Counted from the stretch's first letter, positions 45,901-59,127 are shown. The stretch: 64,000 nucleotides of DNA from Dactylis glomerata (GCA_007115705.1 QXEO01002087.1:248001-312000); one strand, 5' to 3'. The notes: a model not told the origin generated them from the letters alone. A program made the numbers and translations.

Positions 45901-47190
45901 GTAGAATGATAGAAGCATAGTGATGTCTTGACTATCAAGAGCATCAAGCTGAGTTTATCCAACCCTAGTAGTAGTACTATCACTCAAAGTAGTTGCTTAG
46001 TCGCTGATAAAAGTTGAGGCTATCTCTGGAGGAACCCCAGTTGAAAGGTGGTGACTTGACTTTGAAACTGGAAATGGGAGATTGCTCCTACATAATGGCT
46101 TTCTAAAAGAAAGTAATCTTGACTAAGAACTATGAAATATATTTCTCAATGACAACGAGTGATGTACTATGGGAGCCAATTTTACCGTACAACCACATTA
46201 CCCCTGTATGGGCAGGGGCTTAATCCGTAGCTTGTTTATCTTAGTATGGGAGGTCTTGTATTAAATCTTCATGGGAGGACTCCATGGGCGGATACTTCTT
46301 GACCAAGTGGATTCACTAACCCGGTCTCCGGGATGGGCAGAACTAGAGGCGCCGGAGCGGGAATTCCGTATCCCGGGCTCTAGGGAAGAATCCTATACTA
46401 GGATGAGCAAGTGAAAGAATTTGTTTGATTATCTGAAACTCGCATACTTGTGTATGACGAACCGTGGATTTCTCCCGGCAGATGTATCGAATCTTGTGGG
46501 TAAAGTGTACCCCTCTGCAGAGGTTTTCAAACTATTCGAATAGCCGCGTCCGCGGTCATGGACGGTTGGCAAGCTGTACTTGACTTTTGTCAATAATGAA
46601 AACAACTTATGATGAACTTGGTGAATGACATGAATTTGAATTGACTTGACTTGACCATGATCTTGACACACTTGAAGTTCCTCCTTAGATTGAACTTAAA
46701 GAACTAAACCTCTTTTCTACTAATGAACATTCTTGGGAAACAAAACTAGCATTTCTGCAAATAAACTTAGTGCTTAGTCCACCATACCAACCTTGCATAT
46801 CTCTCTCATCACTTTGTTTATAAGATGGTTTGCGAGTGCATCCAATGTACTCACGGCTGTGTCCCTGGCTATCAACTTGGCCAGACTTGAAGGAGCAAGA
46901 TCAAGAAGGAAGGACTCATTGACGGCTTTGCGAATTAGGCTCGTTTCCTACTGTCTGCTTTGCCTGTGCGGTTGAAGCTTGACAATATGGACCCAAAGTG
47001 TTATTCCGCTGCATGTTGATGTAATGTAAGGTTTGGTCTGTGCGACCACCTATGTAATCCCCTTTATTTACTATTAATGTATATGACTGTGATATCAACT
47101 ACGTTATGTAAATCACAACATTGATTCTGGGATTGTGATGGATTACATAACGGGCACTTCGAATTTGTTATCAAATTTGAGGTTGTCACA
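42904..47190 (+). repeat. 5' LTR of the young element
   Basis: 4287 bp, TGTAACAACCC to GTTGTCACA. TATAAAAGGA at 44241-44250, preceded by GC-rich sequence (43900-44240) and followed by a CT-rich leader; CCTCTGCAGAGG at 46512-46523. ORFs such as 43843-44385 are low-complexity Pro/Arg/Ser translations and not judged coding. Confidence 0.95.
44241..44250 (+). promoter_or_regulatory. TATA box in the 5' LTR
   Basis: TATAAAAGGA; copy in the 3' LTR at 49955-49964. Confidence 0.75.
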
Positions 47191-47193
47191 AGT

Positions 47194-47206
47194 TGGTATC
47201 AGAGCC
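47194..47206 (+). promoter_or_regulatory. primer binding site (initiator tRNA-Met)
   Basis: TGGTATCAGAGCC, three bases after the LTR. A partial second copy (TTGGTATCAGG) lies at about 47273. Confidence 0.93.
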
Positions 47207-48617
47207 TAGGCTGACTCTAGGAAACCCTAGTTAGCATGGTCGTTAGCAAATGACATCTCTGATATCACAAGTTTGGTATCAGGACTATCATGACCTTAGG
47301 AGACCTTAGTTAGTATGGTCGTTAGCTAAGAAAGTGATATTTTGTCAAACATTTATTTCTACAAAAGAAACTTAGTTGCTTTGGTATCCAAAGCCAATCT
47401 TATACTCCCATCTTATTCACTTCAAATATCTTACACTCCCAACTTATACTCTCAAGAGATTTTGACAAAGGATTTATTGACCTCTTTAATTGCAAAGTCT
47501 TTTCAAAGATTTGTTTTACTCTATTCCTCATCTACTTCAAATATATATACTATGGACGATATACCAACCTAAGACCGAAGGACTTTTGGATCAAAAGATT
47601 AGGGACTCAACATTTTTCAAGACTTCAACCTTGGATGTCAAACTACGGCCGCTACCATCGAAAGAGAGTCTCTTCACCTGATCCAGAAATCTTCCAACAA
47701 GAGTCAACCCTGGGAGACAAAGACTTCAAGAGCAAAGAAAGATTGATCAAAAATGATGAAGACCCAGCAAACCTTTTGACCCATAGGATTTATAGGAAAA
47801 GCTCAGTTGTTTTCATTAAGCTGCCCTTACCTCACGATTATTAAGTGTGCTTAGTGCCTTGTGTGTTTGAATGATTGATTGGTTTTGAGATGTGTTGCTC
47901 ATATGCCATCCGGCAACATGTAGCAACCACTTTGAAAACTTGTTTGCTCAAAAATGTTTTTGGTCTTTCTGGCCCAATATAAACTCTGAAAAATTACCAA
48001 CCCCATGTGAGAAACATTTTGAAAACTTTCCCTGTCATCTACGACCCGTAATCGAAAACCCATTACTACTGAAGATAACCTCAACATCTGCATGAGAAGG
48101 AAGAAACTTTTCCGGAATACCCTGAAGCAACTCTTCCAACCAGAAGGCATGAAGAGAAGAAAAATCAAACATCTAGAATTAGCCACAAGGTACAAGTTGC
48201 AAGTAGCTATCAAGCTAGTATGAACAAGTTGGATCAAGTTGTTGGAGTACCAATCAAGAAGAAGACATTTTTTTTGGGTAAGAAGAACCCTTAGTCGGCT
48301 TAGTTTGGTACAAGTAGGCTAGTTGATCTCTTTGTAAAACAAGAACGAGATCGCAAGACCCTTTTTAATGAAAGACTATGGTTAAATCTAGAAGATTTTG
48401 GTTTTTGAAAGTGGGATTGATTGTTGAAATTGCTATGTGATTGATGACGATGTGTTTTTGGCCCGTATGGCCTTATCACATTTTGGGTGTACCCAATCTT
48501 TCTATCTTGATAGGAATCAATATACACTCTATCTTTCATCTAGTAATCTCATTTCTCAATCCATCTCAATATTAACTTGTGAATCTCGGGACGAGATTCT
48601 TTTTAAGGGGGGAAGAT
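47207..48617 (+). other. short non-coding internal region with PPT
   Basis: No gag or pol similarity; short ORFs (for example 47635-47844) show no recognisable domain. A ~60-bp segment from the PBS on is repeated at 47273-47332. Ends with GGGACGAGATTCTTTTTAAG and GGGGGGAAGAT as polypurine tract. Confidence 0.8.
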
Positions 48618-51600
48618 TGTAACAACCCAAATTTTTGGGAAATAGAAATAAATGGATTTATTAAAATCCCAAATTTTGGAGCCAACAAAAACTTTTATTT
48701 TGAATATAAGATTAATTTCTTGCCTTTTCGAAACTTCTGAATTTGAGCATTTGCTCCCATGCTTCAAATAAAAAGAGTATGGGAAGGGTTTTAAAACAAA
48801 TAATTATACCTGTAAAATGTTTTTGTTAAATTGAAATAGTTTTCTAACTATTAAATTTTGTGCGTGGTTACATGCTAAACCCATTTGGGTCAATTGCCAC
48901 ACCCAAAATTAAGTCAAGCAATCACAAACAAATAGAAAAGAATCAAATACAATAAAGCGTGAAACAAAAATCAACTTGGAACTCTATTTAATATTCAACC
49001 AAAGTTTGAATTTAAATAAGAGGTCATTTCCCAACTCCCTCTTATCTCCAAGAAAACCAACACCTTTGGACCAAGATTAAAACCTTTTGCACTTTATATT
49101 GCATGTATGCATAGAATGTCAATATAGATCTTTTATGATTTCATGTGGGTTTTAATCTGTTGGGCAATGATTAGTTAATTCAAACTTAACCAACAGAAGC
49201 ATTAGAGAAGAACCACAAAGATCAAAAGAACCCGAAGCAAGAGCAATAAAGAAAAAGAGAAGAAAAGATGATCTAGAAAAAGTTAACAACTACCCTACTT
49301 TGGACACTTAGAATAAGAAATCTGTAACTCAAGCAAAGGTGTGGTCAGTTAGTTGAGCTTCACCAAGTTACATACTAACTCAACCAAGAAGTTTCCAGCA
49401 AAAACTCAGATCCTAACCTATTTCAAAATCTGTCCGAAGTTTGAATCTGAATCAGAAACCATACCTCAAATTGGAAATAAGATTTTTGCAAAACCTCATA
49501 TTTCTTCATAACAAAAATATTTCTGGAATTCCTATCCAATATAATGACCAACCCAATTGGAAATTTTCAAAAATTCAAAGTTTGAATTCTTGCGGACATT
49601 GTATCGAACACGTGGTGGGCGAAATCCAGGGAAAATCGGTTCTACTGTGGCCAACGCTGTTCACCCCTGCCCAAACCCTGTAGCCATGCTTGGGGACATC
49701 TCTTGGTCGAGCCCCAGCATCCCCTGCCCCGACCACGGCCGTGAGACAAGGAAGCACAGAGGAGAACCACCGCCCGGACCCCTCCCATGCCCCCCTCTGA
49801 ACCAGACCGTCCCGACCTCTCCCATCGCGCCAGGATGCTCCTGCAGCACACCGCAGCCCGCAGCACCCGCCAACGCCGCCCCTCTTCCCTCCCACAGCCG
49901 ACACCGGCCGCGCTCTCTCCCCAGATCCACTCGCCCCGTGCTCCCTCTCCCGACTATAAAAGGACCTCCTCTCTTCCCTGAAAAGAACCCCACCATCCCC
50001 AGGAACCTCCTAGACAACATCTCCCGCTTCCTCTCTCTCTCGTTCGAGCTCCCCCGTCGACGCCGCTCCGCAGAGCACCTCCCGTTCCCGGCGTTCTAGA
50101 GCCTCCCGCGAGCTGCCGCCTGGACGAGGTGGAGGAGGAGAAGCTCCTCCGCCGCCTAGACATCCTCGCCGCCGCTCCCCATCGCCGCCGGTGAGCTCCC
50201 CGTGCGCAGCCCTGCTCCCAGTAGCTCGCTCTCGTTTACGTTCCTGTAGCACGAGGAAGAAGAAGCCCGATACCCCTTCGGTCCATTAAGTTCTGACAAG
50301 CCGGGCCCATTGGTCAGGCCGGTTTCTTTTTTTTCCTTGCCACCCGCCCAGCTTTAGCCTAGTGGGCCGGCCCAGAGCAGTCTGTGTGTCCGGCCCGGAT
50401 GAAAAAAAAGGGATCTTCGATTTTTCCGATTCTTGAAAAACACATTCAGATGCTTTAGTATATTTAATTTTCCCGGAGATCTACCGATCCAAATTTAGCA
50501 AATGAAAATGTTCTGGAAACCTTAGAACATAAGCTATCCACTAAAAGTGGTTTCAACACAATTAGATTCACAGAGTGGTTGCAGTAAAAATAACAAAACA
50601 GGAGCTTTTTCACCTTAGAAAATTCATATCAATTCGAATAAAATTCCTAAAAATATAAATCCAACTTTGGAAATTCACAATTAGTGATACCCATCTGTCT
50701 ATGGCATTAGATCCCATTTTTGAACCTTTTAAAATAAATTCTATTTACCTATATGGTTAAATAATCATTTGCCTTATAGGATCTTATTAAACTCAAATCT
50801 ATGATCAAACTTTTTATGGAACTCTTATTGTTAAATCATATTTCCAAATACCATCTGTAGGTATTGATCTTAGTCCATGTGTACTTGTGGGAAGTATTTG
50901 GAAATTTAATCCTACATGATAGTAAGTAGAAACTCAAACTTGCACACCTATTTCAAAATAAATGGAAGTGATATGAAACCAATTCGAATCAACCACATTT
51001 CTAAATATTGATCTATAACCTTTGATCCCATTTAACTAGGATCTATAGACCCTACTTGCAGATTCAAATTCGATTACTAAATAGTTGCAAACTAGAAATG
51101 GCTTCAATAAAAGAGAAATACTATAAATTCTATGAATCCTCTTTGGTTGAACCATGATCTTGAATATCTACTAGTAGTCCATGACCTTGGTCAATAAGGA
51201 CTTGCAGGAGATATTTTCATAATCCAAAATAAATAAACCCTACTTAGATACAACAACTCAATCATCTCATCCATCGGAACTCAATGATCTTCGAAACCCC
51301 TCTCCATAGACTTCCTAGATCACTTCCCTTACCCCAGCATGTGTATTTGAGTAAATAGGTGTTGTTTGTGAATTGTGTGGTGATTGTATGCTTATTTGCT
51401 TTCCAACGATTAGACGACAACGAGAGTAAGGAGAATGGATCCCGAAGTCCACCAAGATATGGAGATGGAGATCAATCAATCAAAGATGAAGATGAAGACT
51501 ATTTTGACTTTGCCAAGCCAGGCAAGCCATCTTTTGATTCATACTCCCAAATGCCTAGTTTTAATATTGCATTCTACTTGTTTTAAGTAAATTGCATGAT

Positions 51601-52902
51601 TGAATTGCTAGAGTAGAATGATAGAAGCATAGTGATGTCTTGACTATCAAGAGCATCAAGCTGAGTTTATCCAACCCTAGTAGTAGTACTATCACTCAAA
51701 GTAGTTGCTTAGTCGCTGATAAAAGTTGAGGCTATCTCTGGAGGAACCCCAGTTGAAAGGTGGTGACTTGACTTTGAAACTGGAAATGGGAGATTGCTCC
51801 TACATAATGGCTTTCTAAAAGAAAGTAATCTTGACTAAGAACTATGAAATATATTTCTCAATGACAACGAGTGATGTACTATGGGAGCCAATTTTACCGT
51901 ACAACCACATTACCCCTGTATGGGCAGGGGCTTAATCCGTAGCTTGTTTATCTTAGTATGGGAGGTCTTGTATTAAATCTTCATGGGAGGACTCCATGGG
52001 CGGATACTTCTTGACCAAGTGGATTCACTAACCCGGTCTCCGGGATGGGCAGAACTAGAGGCGCCGGAGCGGGAATTCCGTATCCCGGGCTCTAGGGAAG
52101 AATCCTATACTAGGATGAGCAAGTGAAAGAATTTGTTTGATTATCTGAAACTCGCATACTTGTGTATGACGAACCGTGGATTTCTCCCGGCAGATGTATC
52201 GAATCTTGTGGGTAAAGTGTACCCCTCTGCAGAGGTTTTCAAACTATTCGAATAGCCGCGTCCGCGGTCATGGACGGTTGGCAAGCTGTACTTGACTTTT
52301 GTCAATAATGAAAACAACTTATGATGAACTTGGTGAATGACATGAATTTGAATTGACTTGACTTGACCATGATCTTGACACACTTGAAGTTCCTCCTTAG
52401 ATTGAACTTAAAGAACTAAACCTCTTTTCTACTAATGAACATTCTTGGGAAACAAAACTAGCATTTCTGCAAATAAACTTAGTGCTTAGTCCACCATACC
52501 AACCTTGCATATCTCTCTCATCACTTTGTTTATAAGATGGTTTGCGAGTGCATCCAATGTACTCACGGCTGTGTCCCTGGCTATCAACTTGGCCAGACTT
52601 GAAGGAGCAAGATCAAGAAGGAAGGACTCATTGACGGCTTTGCGAATTAGGCTCGTTTCCTACTGTCTGCTTTGCCTGTGCGGTTGAAGCTTGACAATAT
52701 GGACCCAAAGTGTTATTCCGCTGCATGTTGATGTAATGTAAGGTTTGGTCTGTGCGACCACCTATGTAATCCCCTTTATTTACTATTAATGTATATGACT
52801 GTGATATCAACTACGTTATGTAAATCACAACATTGATTCTGGGATTGTGATGGATTACATAACGGGCACTTCGAATTTGTTATCAAATTTGAGGTCGTCA
52901 CA
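48618..52902 (+). repeat. 3' LTR of the young element
   Basis: 4285 bp, nearly identical to 42904-47190; TATAAAAGGA at 49955-49964, CCTCTGCAGAGG at 52224-52235, ends GTCGTCACA. Confidence 0.95.
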
Positions 52903-52907
52903 CCATG
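52903..52907. repeat. TSD CCATG, right copy
   Basis: Matches 42899-42903. Confidence 0.95.
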
Positions 52908-53622
52908 ACTCCAAACCTGCCTCATATCCGGCTCCAGTCGAGCCATGTGCAAAGTGTGCTGGTGGCATTTCCGGTTCGGCGTCGGGCTCGAACTCCCGCT
53001 CCTTGGGATCTACCTCCTCATCTAAGTTGATAAAATCTCCAGTCGAAAAGGCTGGAGTAAGTGCCCTCGGTGGTCCAGAAGTCTCTCCCGTACACCATGG
53101 AGTAGGTGTCGACTCAGTGATCTCATCCACTAGACTCTGTATCTCTCCTACTAGTGCTCCGTGAACGTGATAGAACATGCTGAGCAGATGCTTACACCTA
53201 TCCATGTGCTCTGCTGCAGCATGTGGGTGTCTCTTCGCAAACTTGTAACTATCCCGACAAGGATCTTCTCCTTCCTCATCGTGTGGGATGTGCGTGAACT
53301 TAGTACCCAATAACTTCTCCGTTTTGTGTTCACGGATATCAGTTATGGCTTTCATCACTGCTATCTTGTAAGCTACACTAACTATGCGTGCCTCTCCACC
53401 TGGCATGATCACGCTCATGCCCAATTTGGTAGGAAGCATGATCCCTACCTTATACTTCTGAAAGACTTTACACTCGTAATAAGCATACTTCTTGACTGCT
53501 ATACGGGTTTCACACCCGCACTCCTGCAAGATGCCTCGTAAAATATCGGATAGGTTCCCATCATAGTCGTCCAGAGTCACATCCCTAACTTGCACGGTGC
53601 TTGACGGCCTTGTACGTGCCAT
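52903..53622 (-). pseudogene. ORF0, N-terminal piece (before the insertion)
   Basis: Starts MARTRPSSTVQVRDVTLDDY at 53622; GCTGCCAG just upstream could be a 3' splice site. Contains a conserved-looking block (DILRGILQECGCETR, KKYAYYECKVFQKYKV, MSVIMPGGEAR, AVMKAITDIREHKTE), then a His/Asp-rich part and an acidic Pro-rich tail reaching the insertion at GLESW. No stop interrupts about 240 codons, in contrast with the neighbouring gag and pol. I recall this ORF from other grass Tekay-type elements between PBS and gag, but I know no function. Could be a packaging or regulatory protein. Confidence 0.75.
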
Positions 53623-53796
53623 CCTGGCAGCATAAAAGATAAAAATTAGTACATGATGCATCATAATAGTAACAATAAAGAATTATAACACTAAAAAGTA
53701 TGACCTTGTTATTCTCAAGTGAATAACATCATGACAATTTTAGAGAACTCTTTACCATTCCTATTTGACTCCTACAGGTCGTTCCCATTAACTAGG
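53623..53796 (-). other. Tekay leader between PBS and ORF0 (left of insertion)
   Basis: AT-rich leader; continues at 60812-60836 beyond the Athila-like insertion. Confidence 0.75.
53792..53796. repeat. TSD CTAGG, left copy
   Basis: Matches 60807-60811 and flanks the minus Athila-like element. Confidence 0.95.
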
Positions 53797-55446
53797 TGAT
53801 GCGGCACGGTGTGTTAATGTAAATCACCGTCCAGTTGGGAACCCCAAGAGGAAGGTATGATGAGTACAGCAGCAAGCTTTTCCCTCAGAAAGAAACCAAG
53901 GTATGTCGAATCCAGGAAAAAGCCAAACTCTAGAAGGTGATGCCTGCTAGCCTACTGACACTCCAACAAGGGCACCGTTAATGATATAACGAGTTAGCGC
54001 GTCTTCAACTAGTAGCAACGCGGAACCTGCACACAACACAACCAAGTACTTTGTTCCCAACTTACGATGATGTTGTCAATCTCACTGGTTTGCTGTAAAC
54101 AAAGGAATGAGCGTATCGAGTGGAAAGCAATAGTAGTATGCAAGTAAAGTAAACAATGCGAGTAAAGTAAATAGGTGATAGCAATATAAAGGAAATAGGA
54201 CCAGGGTCCATAGTTCACTAGTGGTGTCTCTCCATAAGATAAAATAACACATGCTGGGTAAACAAATTACAGTTGAGCAATTGATAGAATAAAGATAACG
54301 TGCATATGTCGAGAGGATCACTATGAGATTTACTCTGGGCATTACAACAAGATACATAGACTGCCATCCAACTGCATCTATGACTAATAATCCACCCATG
54401 GGGAATCAATCCAAGAACCCCACAAGTATTAAGTTGCGAACAACAGATAACTGCATTAAGCAAAGTGTGTAATGTAAACAAAGCATATGCCCTTGGACAT
54501 AAGAATGTGGTTTTCTCCCTAGTGGCAACAGCATATCTATAACCTTAGAGGTTTTTGTCACTCCCCCAGATTAAATAGAGGCATGAACCCAACTATCGAG
54601 CATAAATACCCCTCTTGGAGTCACTAGTATCTACTCGGCCAAGATAGCTACTAACAACGGAGAGCATACAAGATCATAAACAATATAGAGATAACATAAG
54701 ATAATATTCAGCACATCAACTCAATCATAACACCAATATTCATCGGATCCCAACAAACACAACATGTAGAATTACATAACGGTGATCTTGATCATGTAGG
54801 GTAGCTCACGAGATCTAAACATGAAGCACATGGTGGAGAAGACAACCAACTAGCTACTGCTATGGACCCATAGTCCAAGGTAGACGACTCACTCATCGCG
54901 CAGGAGGCAATCATGGCGATGAAGAAGACCTCTGGTGGTGATTCCCCTCTCCGGCAGGGTGCCGGGAAGAGCTTCTGGACCCTCCCGATCTCGGGTTGAC
55001 GACGATGGTGGATCGCGATGTGTTTCTGGAAAATTGATCGGGTACTTAGGTTTTTCCCATCGGGGGGTCTTTATAGGCGAAGGGGCATCGTCAGAAGTGG
55101 ACCGAGGCGGTCTCACACATAGGGGGCACGACCAGGGCCTAGGCCACGCCGCCCTACTGTGTGGTCGGCCTGTGGGCCCTCTCCGTCTCCTCTTCGGTTC
55201 TCTGGAAGCTTCGGTAAATTTTCGGATGTATGGCTTTTGTTTCGTCCAATTCCGAGAAAATTTCCTGTGTAACTTTTCTGAAACACAAAAACAGCAGAAA
55301 ACAGGGAACTGGCACTGTGGCATCTTGTTAATAGGTTAGTTCCAGAAAATGCATAAAAACGCCACGAAGTGTAATGAAACACTAAGCAAATGGTGTAAAA
55401 ACAAGCATGGAGCATCAAAAATTATAGATACATTTGAGACGTATCA
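53797..55446 (-). repeat. 3' LTR of the minus Athila-like element
   Basis: Plus strand TGATGCGGCACGG to GACGTATCA. A TATAAAG-type box on the minus strand lies at about 55069-55075 (plus strand CTTTATA). Confidence 0.93.
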
Positions 55447-58381
55447 GCATCCCCAATCTTAACTCCTGCTCGTCCTCGAGTAGGTAAGTGATAACAAAAG
55501 AAATAATTTTTGAGGTGACATGTACCTACACAATCTTGACCATATATGAAAGCGTTGTGCGCTGGGATCAAAGAACTTAAAACATGGGCATGAAAGATAT
55601 AATCTTGATAGAAGAAACTTAGCAACCATGTTATAACATGAAAAAGAACACAAACAAAAGATCATGAAAATGAAACAATGAAAGTCAAACGTGTGTTCAA
55701 ATCATATGAAAAACATACAAATGGTTTTTAGCTTATCCTTCATGAGAGAGCAAAACATAAATGCATAGGACACCTTCAAGTTTAAGAGGGCGACTAGATA
55801 CAAATAATTTAAGAACAAGTGAAACCAACATCATGAATCAATCAATGAAAACTTTGGGACAATGCACATTATACTCAGAATGACAACTATGCTCTCTTAG
55901 ACAGTGCATAAAGGTAGAAGGTGGTGACTCAACATAAAAGTAAAAGAAAGGCCCTTCGCCGAGGGAAGCAGTGATTGCAAGTTTTATAAACCTTCAAAAA
56001 TTATGGTACTTACTAGCTTTGAGCTCTCATTGCCCCCATCATAGGCATCTTGAATGGTTAGAGTTAATGCGAGTACAATTATAAAGCATATGCTTGACAA
56101 ATCATAAGTTGAAAACCTCGTGTCCCGTGAAGTACGAATACCCAAACCTCATGCTACTCGACTTAGAGTCCCAAGCAGGCTCTTGTCATTGCAAATATAT
56201 GTGTATCATTGAGAACCGCCAACGGGGTACCTCCTGCCTGATGACATGGAACAAGCCCACATCAAAATGACAAGACAAACAGACAATGAACACCTCGACA
56301 TCTCTTTATTTACCATTGGTATAGCTTTTTATTGTGAGATGCGTCATCGAATGTCCACTATGGGCATGCTGTAAATTTCCACCATGAATGATGCATGGCT
56401 TAGATTAGTGGCCCAAGCGTTTCCCTAACACATATAAGAACTCCATGATCCCATAAGATTCTCAACTTATTTCACATCGCGAGTATCCATAAACAAAAGA
56501 TCACGATATCAACTCAAATGAAAGATAGTGCAATGTTGAAAGCTTGCCCCATGATGGCATGGCTGGGCTAATTTCCAACTTACAACTTGCAAGCATAACA
56601 ACTCAACATAATAGAGCCACGATGTCAAAATTTTAAAAACGAGAAAAGTAAAGTGTGCCATCAGGTTCGTGAGAGCTTTACTGACCAATTTTCGCATAAC
56701 ACCAAAAAGAGTTTAATTTGAAGGATAGATAAAAGCAAGTCAAATGTACTTTGGAATAGCAAATTGCTAATAGATATGTATGGTGGACACATTGAAATAA
56801 CTTGGTTTTTAGGAGTTGGATGCACGAGTAGAGCTCATACTCAGTACAAAATGAGGGCTAGCAAAAGACTGGGAGCGACCAACTAAGAGAGCAATAACGG
56901 CCATAATCATACAAAGCGACAAAGCAATATTAAAAGAAGCATAAGATGGCATCGAAAGTCAAAAACTAAATGATCATAGAGGCTAATGTCGACTTTGTAT
57001 GAGTCTAACATGTGTGAGCATGTGCCAAGTCAACCCAAATAAAGCATCAAGGAGAAAACCAAAATAATGCTTCCAAATAATAAAAACAACGCATGATTTT
57101 TTCAAAGGCTCATTAAGCAATCTCAGTCATTTGAGACAAGTCATGCTACAACAAAACCACTAAGCATACTATCAAAAAGACATCAAGCACGACATGCAAA
57201 AGCCTAGGCCGCAGTCTACACAAGCTCCTTTTTGTACCACTTTTTTGCATAAAGCGTTTTTCCTTTTCCAACACCATTCGAACTTTTTTTTAAACAACTC
57301 TTTTTGATGAATACCAACATGGACCAGAGGTCAAAATACACCTTGATGTAAAGATATAAAAAGATCTGAACACAAATCAAGGCTAAAATCGAAAACTAAA
57401 CGCAGTAGCAGAAAAAGAGAACACTCGTTGAAACGATAAGAGTGAAAAACGGAGTGTTCTTGGCAAATGAAAAGCAAGGCAACTTCTCCAAAAGAAATTT
57501 GTTGGGGTCCAACCATTTATTGCAGAAAACAAAACTAAACAAAACTGAAAACTAAAACAACTGACGCTCCAAGAAAAATGCATAGTGCATGAAGCAATAA
57601 AAATATAGTGTGTTGAAAGGTGACCTGATTTTTGCCGATGAAGAAGGGGTGCCTCGGGGGCATCCCCAAGCTTTGACGCTTGTACCTCTTGGATATTTAT
57701 TGGGGTGCATGGGCATCCCCAAGCTTGAGCTTTTGTCCATTCTTCAACTCATCTCATCATTCTCCAATCCCTACACTTGAAAACTTCCTTCATACAAAAC
57801 TCAACACAACTCTATTAGCAACATTAGTGTAAGCATAACATTAAATCAACCCCCTTTTGCTTCAGGTTTCAACTCAAAACCACCACGTATAAAGTATGTA
57901 CTACTGTAGCAACTTCTCCAAAAGTTCCGTGATCAAAAGAACTAAAAAAGAAAGCGATCGAGTGGCAAACACAAATATTGGGAGAAATCTGTCAAAACAA
58001 AACAGCTGACAAACATCGAATTTTTAGAGGGTGTTCTGTTGCTCAAATCAAAAAGTGTTAAACTAATAAAAGTTTTTATATAACCTGGGGCATATGCACA
58101 AGAAATCGCAGGTCCAAAAGATATAAAGAGAATTTTCACGAATTTTTACGGTGCAGCACCGAAATCTGTTTTAGGACAGCAACATCCCCAAATCTTACCT
58201 CACTCAAATTAGAGGCTTCTCTTGGCACAACAATGAAATAAAAAGTATAAGGAGAGGTCATTACAGTAGTAATGATTTCCAAGACTCAAATAAAAGAAAA
58301 AGAACTGAAAGTAAAAACATTGGGTTATCTCCCAAGAGTGCTTTTCTTTAACGCCTTTGAGCTAGGCGCAGAAAGTGCGAA
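55447..58381 (-). other. non-coding internal region with PPT
   Basis: Polypurine tract next to the LTR (plus strand GCATCCCCAATCTTAACTCC). Two copies of GGGCATCCCCAAGCTT at about 57658-57725, the reverse of the motif in the plus-strand elements. No credible ORF. Confidence 0.8.
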
Positions 58382-58975
58382 TCAAGTAATATCAAAAGAG
58401 GCATTAAGATAAATTGTAGGAGTCTTTTCAACAATGTATTGAATTGTGTCGAAATGAGTTTTTGAGTATCCCTTGTAATCACGCTTTGGTACACTACTTT
58501 CATCAAAAAGATTTTCAGGACAAATCCAACTAAAATTCTTTTCCAAAGCATCATGAATTCCTACAAGTTTACAAGGTATTTGTACTCTAAAATCTTCATT
58601 GGTTGTACCAACAACCTCTACAGGCGAGCCAAGCTTATTGAATCTCTTAAAAAATTTCCTAGCTTCAATGGCAACATCTCTAAATTCAATACGCAAAGTT
58701 TCTAAGATAAAAGCTTTCTTTTCGGGATCCTCAATATCATGAAGCTTAAGAAACATGTGTTGCATAAAAGGATTAAGGCTAGCAAACCTAGCTTCCAACA
58801 TGTGAACTAAATAAGCAGAAGCAACTTCATAACTAGGAGCAAGCTCAGCCAAAGACTTTTTCTCAACATCTTTATGCATACTAATATGATTAAAGAACTC
58901 CTCGATGTTACTTTTCCCAATAATAGAACCACTACCTACTGCGAGGTCCTCCAAAACGTACTTAGGGAACAACAT
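58382..58975 (-). CDS. 197-residue Athila-associated protein, intact, function unknown
   Basis: ATG 58975 (MLFPKYVLEDLAVGSGSIIG) to a stop at 58382, no interruption. Mixed charged, predicted mainly helical (IEEFFNHISMHKDVEKKS, SAYLVHMLEARFASLNPFMQ, KAFILETLRIEFRDVAIEARK), then a short sheet-like part (FRVQIPCKLVGIHDAL, FSWICPENLF). No zinc knuckle, protease or RT motif. It starts about 150 bp inside the PBS, the gag position, and differs completely from the ORF in the 694-18662 array, so related non-autonomous elements carry alternative ORFs at the same site. The helical make-up would allow a gag-like structural role, which is inference only. Confidence 0.75.
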   Translation of the reverse strand: MLFPKYVLEDLAVGSGSIIGKSNIEEFFNHISMHKDVEKKSLAELAPSYEVASAYLVHMLEARFASLNPFMQHMFLKLHDIEDPEKKAFILETLRIEFRDVAIEARKFFKRFNKLGSPVEVVGTTNEDFRVQIPCKLVGIHDALEKNFSWICPENLFDESSVPKRDYKGYSKTHFDTIQYIVEKTPTIYLNASFDIT

Positions 58976-59127
58976 AATGAACTAGAAATAATAAAGTAAC
59001 AACTAAAAAGGATACTAATTTTTTTGTGTTTTTGATAAAATGAAGCAAGTAAAACTAAAGTAAAAGCAAACCTTAAAACAAAGTAAAGGATGTGCGTGCA
59101 AAACTCCCCTTGCAAAAGTCTTCTTTT

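Larger units (their letters stand above)
42904..52902 (+). mobile_element. young non-autonomous LTR element (LARD-like), 4.3-kb LTRs
   Basis: Complete: LTR 42904-47190, internal 47191-48617, LTR 48618-52902, TSD CCATG. By eye the LTRs differ by only two substitutions (43946/49660 and 47184/52896) and an A-run of 10 versus 8. The internal region of 1.43 kb encodes nothing recognisable. iMet PBS and a PPT are present. The LTRs resemble Tekay-type LTRs. Confidence 0.95.
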
